This document shows positions 1 through 5,192 of a stretch of 5,216 nt of DNA, piece after piece. This DNA is from Proteobacteria bacterium UBA2383 (lineage in GTDB: Bacteria; Pseudomonadota; Gammaproteobacteria; Competibacterales; Competibacteraceae): NCBI GenBank assembly GCA_002343485.1, contig DDST01000044.1:1-5216 (forward strand). The letters run 5' to 3'. The notes beneath the pieces are model-generated. The model saw nothing but the letters and a program-made list of their open reading frames with translations, did not search any database and had not been told where the DNA came from. Position numbers and translations under genes: made by a program. Each line of letters opens with the position of its first letter. Within the stretch, counting starts at the first letter, position 1.

Positions 1-34
1 GGTTAATATATTCGTTATATATTTATTTTTATTC

Positions 35-63
35 TTGATAATGCTTAGTGTGATTTTTATCAA
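35..63 (+). promoter_or_regulatory. Candidate plus-strand promoter with CRP/FNR-like box
   Basis: In the AT-rich left end, TTGATA (35-40, one mismatch to the sigma70 -35) is followed after exactly 17 nt by TATCAA (58-63, four of six matches to the -10). Overlapping it, GTGATTTTTATCAA at 50-63 matches the FNR/ANR consensus TTGAT-N4-ATCAA at nine of ten positions. TGTGA-N6-TCAAA at 49-64 also matches the CRP consensus well. The site lies 64 nt upstream of a short plus-strand ORF with a good ribosome binding site (128-199), so it may be the leftover control region of a plus-strand gene whose body is gone. AT-rich DNA produces such matches by chance, so the call is tentative. Confidence 0.35.
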
Positions 64-127
64 AGGGTTTATATCTCGATGCCAAGCCGCAATGCATCAT
101 GGGTGAAAGTCATCTGCTGGAGTGATT

Positions 128-199
128 ATGGAAACTACTGAAGCTAACGAGGTGGTTTACCGGATCATCGAGACGGCACCGGAGACTTTCAATATTTAA
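128..199 (+). pseudogene. Short truncated plus-strand ORF (possible 5' end of a lost gene)
   Basis: An ATG at 128 sits five bases after a GGAG Shine-Dalgarno-like stretch (119-122) and opens a 23-codon frame beginning METTEANEVVYRIIETAPE and ending at TAA 197-199. The segment EVVYRIIETAPETF loosely resembles the extreme N-terminus of DUF2887/Rpn-type PD-(D/E)XK nuclease-like proteins, which typically start with an acidic residue run, then a YR-[IL]-F-x-T-[AF]-P pattern. This is recall of a family style, not a database result. The frame stops inside the 3' end of the convergent glycosyltransferase gene (189-1292), so at most the first ~20 codons of such a gene survive. A chance ORF is a real alternative. 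Confidence 0.25.
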
Positions 200-1292
200 T
201 ACTTAATGTTCTGACTAACAATCCTTCCAATTTTTCTGCCTGATCGGCCCAAGTGGGAACCGGCAAACCCGGTGGCCGGGGTTGATTCAGTTGACTGGCG
301 ATTTTTCTGGCTAGGTCCTGGTCATCATCTGGGCGGTAGAGGCAGTGCGGCGCGTCTTTAAGCAAGTCGCCGATACTGCCCAACGCCGCAGCGACCAGCG
401 GTATCCGGCAAGCGAGTATCTCGTAAGCTTTCTGAGGGAATGAGTAACGGCCGAAAGCGGTGTCGCGGATGCAAATAATGGCGATATTCAGGGCATTGAA
501 GAAGGCAGGTATGTGGTCGTGCGGCAGTTCGCCCAAGTAGAGAATGCGGGGATGAGTGGGGATGGGCGAGCCGGCGCGGCCTGCAAGCACGAGGTATACA
601 TCAGGATTGTGTTCGGTAAGCTGGTAAAAGGCGCGGTAGAGAGTGTCGATGCCTCGGCTGACATCGAGGGCGCCAGCCGTGCCGATCAGGCGGGCGCTAG
701 GTGGCAGCCCGAGCTGTTGCCGGCAGGCGGTACGATCCATCGGCTGGAATTGCCCGGCGTTAATGGTGCTTTCCAAGGCAATGACGAGGCCGGCCGGCTG
801 GCAGGTTGTCTGGATGTAATGCACCAGGGCGGGACTGATGCAGGAGATGCCATGGGCGTGGCGTAGCGCCTGCCGGTAGAGGCGGCGGACGCCGGGTACG
901 CGGGTGAGGCCGAAGCTTTCAAAATTGTCGTACAGATCGATGACCAAGGGTTTTTTCAGCCGCCCGGCCAGCCAACGGCTCAGAATGATCAGCAAGGCAT
1001 CCGATGCGCCTACCACGACATCGGGGGCAAACGCACGTAGCAAACGCAGGGCTTGGTGCGGATAGCGCAGTCCGCCGGCGTGCCCCGGCGTCAGCCCGAT
1101 CCAGCGCAATCGTCCTGGGCTGGCCGGATGCCATTCATCCCGCGCCTGCGTAGAGCGATAACTGAGACAGAGGCCCAATACCTCATGACCCCGCAAAGCC
1201 AGTTGGCGCGGCTGCTCGTAAAGCCGCGCATAGCGATCCGCAATCACGTCGTAACTCATATATTGGCGTTTGCAGAGGTAGGCAATGCGCAT
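189..1292 (-). CDS. Family-4 (GT-B fold) glycosyltransferase
   Basis: This 367-residue cytoplasmic or membrane-associated enzyme probably transfers a sugar from a nucleotide donor onto a growing surface glycan. The N-terminal Rossmann domain starts at once with MRIAYLCKR, contains a helix for acceptor binding (about 20-36) and DLYDN (119-123). The C-terminal donor-binding domain has a TAGALDVSRGIDTL stretch (205-218), typical of the GT4 phosphate-binding turn, LVLAGR (234-239) and the signature PQKAYEILACRIPLVAA (286-302), which supplies the conserved lysine and glutamate (K288, E291). There is no signal peptide or clear membrane helix. The ATG at 1292 is the only sensible start because the first beta strand begins there. 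No Shine-Dalgarno-like sequence precedes it; the upstream bases read CCTCCAGAATCGCCGGCC. It is last in the minus-strand row, 36 nt after the hepT relic stop. Its family is secure; donor and acceptor cannot be told from sequence. Confidence 0.9.
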   Translation of the reverse strand: MRIAYLCKRQYMSYDVIADRYARLYEQPRQLALRGHEVLGLCLSYRSTQARDEWHPASPGRLRWIGLTPGHAGGLRYPHQALRLLRAFAPDVVVGASDALLIILSRWLAGRLKKPLVIDLYDNFESFGLTRVPGVRRLYRQALRHAHGISCISPALVHYIQTTCQPAGLVIALESTINAGQFQPMDRTACRQQLGLPPSARLIGTAGALDVSRGIDTLYRAFYQLTEHNPDVYLVLAGRAGSPIPTHPRILYLGELPHDHIPAFFNALNIAIICIRDTAFGRYSFPQKAYEILACRIPLVAAALGSIGDLLKDAPHCLYRPDDDQDLARKIASQLNQPRPPGLPVPTWADQAEKLEGLLVRTLSIKY

Positions 1293-1328
1293 GGCCGGCG
1301 ATTCTGGAGGGTGAAGGGTATTCGCGGA

Positions 1329-1634
1329 CTATAGAAGCGCCACGACCGCTTTGGCGAAATCTTCGAAATCTGTCAAGTGGTGCTGGGCGATCGCATAAAC
1401 GATGCTCCAGTTAATAGCATCGCCGTTATGAATAGCCAAGTTGCGAAATCCTACGGCCTTTTTCATGCGTCCAGCCAGATCAGCATGGATAATGCCCGCT
1501 TCCATCAAAATATCAAATGTTTGCCCCATTGTGTCTGGAGGGGGAAAGAGCGTTGCTGTGACCAGGTGCGCGCCGGTATCCACACAAAGCTGAACAGCGC
1601 GAGTCAGGTTTAGAGTAAGAATATCCTGAGCATC
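1329..1634 (-). pseudogene. hepT: 5'-truncated HepT-like (HEPN/DUF86) toxin remnant
   Basis: HepT toxins are small HEPN-fold RNases usually paired with an MntA nucleotidyltransferase antitoxin that modifies a tyrosine in the toxin's RX4HXY motif. An open frame from 1634 down to TAG 1329-1331 encodes 101 residues: DAQDILTLNLTRAVQLC, then a GTG codon (1583) and 84 more. The first part matches the family helix usually written QDxIxLNLxRAxE. VGFRNLAIHN holds the HEPN arginine and histidine (R47 and H52 counted from the GTG). The C-terminal FEDFAKAVVALL is a normal family end. Roughly 40 N-terminal residues are missing: a TAG at 1635-1637 closes the frame and none of the three upstream frames restores homology. 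The motif tyrosine is replaced by glycine (HNG, codon GGC). No mntA is adjacent on either side. A GTG-initiated 84-residue protein is formally possible but would lack much of the fold, so I call it a relic. Confidence 0.75.
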
Positions 1635-1636
1635 CT

Positions 1637-1680
1637 AACTCCCTAACCTCGTTTCCGTAAACTGGAAAGGGAGAATGAGC
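1637..1680. repeat. Degenerate hairpin/intergenic repeat next to the hepT breakpoint
   Basis: Between the truncated hepT and the GT2 stop codon lies a short non-coding segment with CTCCCT (1639-1644) complementary to AGGGAG (1668-1673), and within it TTTCC (1652-1656) complementary to GGAAA (1664-1668). CCTAAC also occurs twice in tandem (1634-1639 and 1642-1647). The style resembles the short CCCTAACCCTC...GAGGG intergenic palindromes common in several proteobacterial genomes, here worn down. Its left edge coincides with the point where hepT homology ends, suggesting that element insertion or recombination removed the hepT 5' end. There is no T-tract, so it is not a convincing terminator. 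Confidence 0.4.
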
Positions 1681-1718
1681 ACTCACGGTTCCAACCTTAA
1701 GTTTAGCAAGGGCGAGAT

Positions 1719-3068
1719 TCAGTCCGGTATGAGCGGTTTCTGCCTTTGGCGGTACCGGGTTCGCAGGCGCTGGAAATCAGGAATGGCTCGAAACATTGCC
1801 ACCAGCAACGCCAAGCCATTGAGCATCTGCGTTATGATCAGGTCGCGGACTGGGTGACGCAGCGGGGTGAAGTGACCGTCACGATAGCGGTAGACTCTTG
1901 CTGCCCGCCGGGCCGTATGCAGCCGGTAGTTCTCGCCGACAATGGCGGCGGGGCAGGCAGCGGGTGCTGGGTTTTGAGGCTGAGCCGCATCGATGATCTG
2001 GCAGGGAATAGCGGGCGTGCTGCTTTGCAACAAGCGGGCAAGCAGTTGCGCGTCGCCAGGCTGACCGGGCAGGTCGATCCAGACCATGGCGCAGGTTTGC
2101 AGTAGGTCCGGTAAGCAGGTGAGTTGGGGTGATGGCAGTAGCGCCCGCGCGCCAAGTTGCCCGTTCAGTGCATCCTGCAAGGCGGCGGCGTAGGTTTGGT
2201 GGAAGACAGTATGCCCGCACCAATGGGTATGCAGGATGAGACGATGCAGGTGAATGAGATAAACGAATAATGCCCATTGATGGCCGTAGCGCGGGGGATA
2301 CAAGGTCAGGAAAACTGTACGATTGCGTTTCCGGTAGTATTCGCGCCAGGCGGCGGCCGGTTTCAGGCCGCTAAAATGATGACGTATCACCGAGGCGGGA
2401 ACGGCCCACAGGGTCCAGCCAGCGCGTCCAGCGCGCTGGCTCCATTCGACATCGTCGTAATAGATGAAAAAATCTGGAAAAAGACCAATAGCGCGTAGCA
2501 CGTCCGCTCGAATGAGCAGAGAACAAGCAGCGAGGTAATCAACCGGTGCTGGCGGTTGCTCAGGACTTTGCCGGGGACCGCCTGCGCCACGTTGTTGCAG
2601 CGCACCCAGCCAGGGTGAAAGCAGTGCACCGATTTCCTGTACCGTATCAGGTTGCTGATACAGGCAGATTTGGGAGCCGGCAGCGGCGGCGTTCGGTTGA
2701 TGAGCGAGTTGGTTGAGCAAAGGCGGCAGTGCACCGGATTCAACGATGATGTCGTTATCCAGCAGCCAAACATAGCGGCAACGCGGGCAGCGTAGCGCAG
2801 CCGTCATGCCAGCGTTGAAGCCGCCCGCGCCGCCCAGGTTGTGGCCGGTTTGCAGCACGGCGATGTCAGGATAGTGCTGGTGCAGCCATTCGGCACTGCC
2901 GTCGGTGGAGCCGTTCTCAACGATGAGCAGGTCATCCTGGGGGCGCAGTTCACGCAGGACCGAGGCGACGCCTTCAGGCAGAAAGAGCAGGCCATTCCAA
3001 ACAACCATGATAGCGATGACTTCACCATCAGGTGGGCGGGTCAGATTGGGAGTTGTCATAGCGGGCAT
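1719..3068 (-). CDS. Family-2 (GT-A fold) glycosyltransferase, galactofuranosyl/rhamnosyl-transferase-like
   Basis: This 449-residue enzyme probably adds a sugar such as galactofuranose or rhamnose to a lipid-linked glycan at the cytoplasmic face. The GT-A domain opens with VIAIMVVWNG (17-26). It has the donor-binding ENGSTDGS (51-58), NLGGAGGFNAGM (77-88, a form typical of the GlfT/rhamnosyltransferase subgroup), the metal-binding LLDNDI DxD (102-107), the acidic IYYDDVEWS (202-210) that carries the likely catalytic base, RHHFSG (229-234) and YYRKRN (244-249). The domain should end near residue 300. About 140 further residues, including a hydrophobic stretch LIITQMLNGLALLVAMF near the C-terminus, are not typical of the subgroup. 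The ATG at 3068 is chosen, with AGG ten bases before it; another ATG at 3059 is possible. Proximity of glf, and of a glf remnant 39 nt upstream, favours a galactofuranosyl role, but this is inference. Confidence 0.88.
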   Translation of the reverse strand: MPAMTTPNLTRPPDGEVIAIMVVWNGLLFLPEGVASVLRELRPQDDLLIVENGSTDGSAEWLHQHYPDIAVLQTGHNLGGAGGFNAGMTAALRCPRCRYVWLLDNDIIVESGALPPLLNQLAHQPNAAAAGSQICLYQQPDTVQEIGALLSPWLGALQQRGAGGPRQSPEQPPAPVDYLAACSLLIRADVLRAIGLFPDFFIYYDDVEWSQRAGRAGWTLWAVPASVIRHHFSGLKPAAAWREYYRKRNRTVFLTLYPPRYGHQWALFVYLIHLHRLILHTHWCGHTVFHQTYAAALQDALNGQLGARALLPSPQLTCLPDLLQTCAMVWIDLPGQPGDAQLLARLLQSSTPAIPCQIIDAAQPQNPAPAACPAAIVGENYRLHTARRAARVYRYRDGHFTPLRHPVRDLIITQMLNGLALLVAMFRAIPDFQRLRTRYRQRQKPLIPD

Positions 3069-3107
3069 CGTCCATCAACCTAAACAAAGTGTTGGGGAAA
3101 AATGAAC

Positions 3108-3212
3108 TCAGACAGAACCAAGTATCCACTCAGCGGTTTTCAGGGCAGTGGCGGCGGTCTGGTCCAGATTGTAGTAACGGTATTGAGCAAAGAAGCGGAC
3201 GATCAGAATGTT
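3108..3212 (-). pseudogene. glf: Decayed 3' end of a second glf gene
   Basis: Read on the minus strand, these bases encode NILIVRFF, AQYRYYNLDQ, TAATALKTAEWILGSV and a TGA stop (3108-3110). This aligns without gaps to the last part of the intact glf product in this window (NVFFVGRL, AQYRYYNMDQ, VVAAALKTAGRILGST). By hand count 21 of 34 residues and 70 of 102 bases are identical, including shared synonymous choices such as ATA-CTT for Ile-Leu. The stop falls three codons earlier than in intact glf. The FAD-binding glycine-arginine pair before LAQY has become Arg-Phe, so the sequence is not under its former constraint. Homology ends abruptly near 3212, about 54 nt before the vapC stop. It lies 39 nt upstream of the GT2 start, where a functional glf would be expected in an operon. 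It cannot be functional itself. Confidence 0.85.
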
Positions 3213-3265
3213 GGATTGGGGGCGGTGCGTTGTCCAGCTCAGCCTTGGGGGGGCTTAGTGAAGGT

Positions 3266-3663
3266 TCATCTCTGAATGAGTTTGCCAGCCAATTCAAGAT
3301 ATGCTGGAAAGGCACTATCCAAGCTGATCAATCGGGCTTGTCGCTCGATGGCGGTCGCGATGATCCAGCGATCAGCGGGGTCACGGTGGTGTTCCGGGAG
3401 GCTGGCGGCACATACGGCTATCTGCCGGTCAACCGGAATACACATCACGCCGGAACCTTGCAAAGCCTCATCGAGCCAGTCTGGCAGACTCAATTTGAGT
3501 TGCAATCGGCCTCTCGCCGGGCGAGCCAGGCAACCTCCCAACAGGTGACTGCGCTGACCGCCAAGCGGTCGGTGGTTTCGATGCGATCAATGATTCCCGG
3601 CGGTAATGGGTTGACCTGGGGATCGACCCAGCGCACCCAGACGTGCGTATCCAGCAGGATCAC
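3266..3663 (-). pseudogene. vapC: Frameshifted VapC-like PIN-domain toxin
   Basis: VapC toxins are Mg-dependent RNases that cleave tRNA or rRNA and are held inactive by VapB. Two minus-strand frames together give a full-length (~131-residue) PIN domain. The first, from GTG 3663, reads VILLDTHVWVRW, then AVSAVTCWEVAWLARR. The second resumes as GRLQLKLSLPDW, then HHRDPADRWIIATA and ARLISLDSAF, ending at TGA 3266-3268. All four expected acidic positions are kept: Asp in LLDTH, Glu in CWEVA, Asp in DPADR and Asp in LISLD. The frames break at CGGCGAGAGGCC (complement of 3509-3520); removing one GA of the duplicated GAGA (complement of 3512-3515) restores WLARRGRLQL. Without correction the product stops after about 57 residues. 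The GTG start overlaps the vapB stop in a GTGA, the usual coupled layout; an upstream TTG (3678) is less likely. Recent inactivation or a sequencing error would both explain such good preservation. Confidence 0.8.
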
Positions 3664-3905
3664 TTCAGCGCGTTCCAATCTTTTTCTGGCACCGCGGGTG
3701 CCAGCAGATTGTCGTGCATAATCACTGAACCGGCTAGCTTCGGCGAGGGCTGGCGGCGAGCCCGGCCCTCCGGCTGCGGTTCAGAGGTCTCAGGCATTAT
3801 GTCGTCCAGGAGTAACAAAACCCGAAGCTTGACGCCATCAGGTACCTGATCCGGCAATCGAAGCATGTGCTGATCCGCGATAGCTTCAAATTCGATGGCT
3901 TGCAT
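3660..3905 (-). CDS. vapB: VapB-type antitoxin of the vapBC pair
   Basis: This 81-residue protein is the likely antitoxin of the adjacent PIN toxin. It would bind and block VapC through its C-terminus and repress its own promoter as a complex. The N-terminal half (MQAIEFEAIADQHMLRLPD, then GVKLRVLLLLDD, about 1-35) looks like the short beta-rich, AbrB-like or DUF2281-like segment of many VapC partners. The middle (38-53) is Pro/Glu/Arg-rich and probably disordered. The end, SPKLAGSVIMHDNLLAPAVPEKDWNAL, is of the kind that wraps the PIN domain. The ATG at 3905 is chosen because AAGGAA lies 7 nt before it; a TTG two codons upstream would leave no spacing. Its stop overlaps the vapC start by four bases (GTGA). 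The assignment rests mainly on position and layout, since VapB sequences are poorly conserved. With vapC broken it may survive as an orphan. Confidence 0.75.
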   Translation of the reverse strand: MQAIEFEAIADQHMLRLPDQVPDGVKLRVLLLLDDIMPETSEPQPEGRARRQPSPKLAGSVIMHDNLLAPAVPEKDWNALK

Positions 3906-3912
3906 GGTCAAG

Positions 3913-3918
3913 TTCCTT
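3913..3918 (-). promoter_or_regulatory. Ribosome binding site fixing the vapB start
   Basis: The minus strand reads AAGGAA here, 7 nt before ATG 3905-3903. This is the best Shine-Dalgarno match in the window and decides for this ATG over the TTG at 3911-3909. Confidence 0.7.
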
Positions 3919-3944
3919 GATTACGAAAACATGAAATTATCCTA

Positions 3945-3968
3945 TTCCAAATCGTATGAGGATTGGAA
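3945..3968 (-). promoter_or_regulatory. Candidate vapBC operator palindrome
   Basis: TTCCAA (3945-3950) and TTGGAA (3963-3968) form a perfect 6-bp inverted repeat around a 12-nt centre. TC/GG next to the centre adds a partial match (one G-T pair). A -10-like GATAAT (complement of 3936-3941) lies just downstream on the minus strand, but no good -35 is spaced correctly. The site is 40 nt upstream of the vapB ATG. VapB-VapC complexes usually repress their own promoter through such short palindromes, so this is the natural operator candidate. Binding is inferred from position and symmetry only. Confidence 0.4.
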
Positions 3969-3995
3969 ATCCTGGTCATTTTCAACGGGCACCGC

Positions 3996-4045
3996 TGCCT
4001 GCAATTTCAATTTTAGATCGGGTGGGTGCTTCCTGGGTGCAGGCA
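3996..4045. repeat. Perfect 8-bp inverted repeat abutting the glf stop codon
   Basis: TGCCTGCA (3996-4003) and TGCAGGCA (4038-4045) are exact reverse complements separated by 34 nt, and the second arm touches the glf TGA (4046-4048). GGGTGC also occurs twice inside (4024-4029 and 4035-4040). No T-run follows on the minus strand, so this is not a standard Rho-independent terminator. It could be an mRNA 3' stem, or a scar of the event that placed vapBC next to glf. The remaining bases between vapB and glf show no gene. Confidence 0.4.
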
Positions 4046-5152
4046 TCAGTCACACGTGCTGCCAAGTATCCGCCCGGCGGTTTTCAAGGCGGCGGCAACC
4101 ACCTGGTCCATGTTGTAGTAGCGGTATTGGGCGAGGCGGCCAACGAAGAAGACGTTAGGTTCGCTGGCGGCAAGGGCTTTGTAGCGCTGGTAGAGAGCTT
4201 CGTTTTCCGGGCGCGGGATGGGGTAGTAAGGATCGCCCTCAGCTTGGGGATATTCACGGACGATGGAGGTGCCGGGGTGGCTTTGGCCGGTGAAATGCTT
4301 AAATTCCGTGATGCGGGTGTAAGCGTGGTCATTGGGATAGTTGATGACGGCGACTGGGTGGTGCTGGGAGAGGGAGGGCAGGTGCTGGTGTTCGAAACGC
4401 AGGGAGCGGTAGGGAAGAGGGCCAAAGCAGTTGCTGAAATAGGCATCGATGGGACCGGTGTAGATGATGGCTTTGGCATTGATCCGGTGGCGAATGGCGA
4501 AGAAATCGGTGCCGAGTTCGAGGCGGATATTGGGGTGGTTGAGCATCCGTTGGAACATGGCAGTGTAACCGTCCTTCGGCATGATCTGGAATTGGTCGCT
4601 GAAGTAGCGGTCATCGCGGCTGGTGCGGACCGGGATGCGGGCGGTGACGGCGGCGCTGAGTTGAGAGGGATCAAGGCCCCATTGCTTGCGGGTATAACCG
4701 CGAAAGAATTTTTCGTAGAGGTCGCGGCCGACGGTATTGAGAACGGCATCTTCGCTGGTTTTGATGGGGTCGCGAGGTTCGCGCGCCCGGTCGAGGAAGG
4801 TTTGAACGCCGGTTTCGTCGAGATTCAGTCCGTAGAGACGATTAATGGTGTCTTGATTAATGGGGATCGGCAGAAGTTGGCCATCCACACTGGCAAGGAC
4901 ACGGTGTTCGTAGGGCATCCAGCCGGTGAAGCGGGAGAGGTAGTCTACGACGCGCTGGGCATTGGTGTGGAAGATATGGGGGCCATAGCGGTGAATAAGG
5001 ACACCGTGGGCGTCAGATTCATCGTAGGCGTTGCCGCCGATATGGGGACGCTGGTCGATGACCAAAACCAGATGGCCGGCGCTCGCGAGGCGTTCGGCGA
5101 CCGTACTGCCGGCAAAGCCAGCGCCGATGATGGTGAAATCGACTGTTTTCAC
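4046..5152 (-). CDS. glf: UDP-galactopyranose mutase
   Basis: This flavoenzyme (368 residues) interconverts UDP-galactopyranose and UDP-galactofuranose in the cytoplasm through reduced FAD, giving the donor for galactofuranose-containing O-antigens, capsules and similar glycans. Visible landmarks are the FAD dinucleotide-binding GAGFAG (10-15), RPHIGGNAYD (35-44), YGPHIFHT (56-63), TRKQWG (154-159), RIPVR (172-176) and YTRITEFKHF (278-287), whose R280 matches the catalytic arginine of characterised bacterial enzymes. GRLAQYRYYNMDQ (338-350) carries the C-terminal tyrosine and aspartate that contact substrate and flavin. Length is normal (bacterial enzymes are about 370-390 residues) and no key residue is missing. 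The start is GTG (5152), with AGAGG 10 nt upstream; the frame stays open to the window edge but offers no better start. It is the first minus-strand gene in view and should feed the downstream glycosyltransferases. A long plus-strand ORF opposite it is a codon-bias shadow. Confidence 0.97.
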   Translation of the reverse strand: MKTVDFTIIGAGFAGSTVAERLASAGHLVLVIDQRPHIGGNAYDESDAHGVLIHRYGPHIFHTNAQRVVDYLSRFTGWMPYEHRVLASVDGQLLPIPINQDTINRLYGLNLDETGVQTFLDRAREPRDPIKTSEDAVLNTVGRDLYEKFFRGYTRKQWGLDPSQLSAAVTARIPVRTSRDDRYFSDQFQIMPKDGYTAMFQRMLNHPNIRLELGTDFFAIRHRINAKAIIYTGPIDAYFSNCFGPLPYRSLRFEHQHLPSLSQHHPVAVINYPNDHAYTRITEFKHFTGQSHPGTSIVREYPQAEGDPYYPIPRPENEALYQRYKALAASEPNVFFVGRLAQYRYYNMDQVVAAALKTAGRILGSTCD

Positions 5153-5192
5153 GCGTAGGCAGCCTCTAAGACAATTGACCAGAATAGGGAGG

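Noticed and set aside
1329..1583. An intact small 84-residue protein from the GTG at 1583
   Set aside because: The frame continues upstream with clear HepT homology to 1634, so the GTG is an internal codon of a truncated gene.
1651..1673. Rho-independent terminator after the GT2 gene
   Set aside because: The inner stem is only 5 bp and no T-run follows on the minus strand.
3241..3260. Run of seven G residues as a phase-variable tract
   Set aside because: It lies in the non-coding space between the vapC stop and the glf remnant, not in a gene or a clear promoter, so length change has no obvious effect.
3505..3525. Programmed ribosomal frameshift in vapC
   Set aside because: There is no slippery heptamer or downstream structure of the usual kind, and programmed shifting is not a known feature of VapC. 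A GA duplication or sequencing error is simpler.
3089..3721. A 210-codon plus-strand ORF across the glf remnant and vapC
   Set aside because: It runs antisense through two recognisable minus-strand genes and its product is low-complexity Ser/Arg-rich with no domain.
3956..5158. A 400-codon plus-strand ORF opposite glf
   Set aside because: It is fully antisense to a complete, motif-rich glf gene. Its Gly/Val/Ala/Asp-rich translation has no recognisable domain and reflects codon bias of the real strand.
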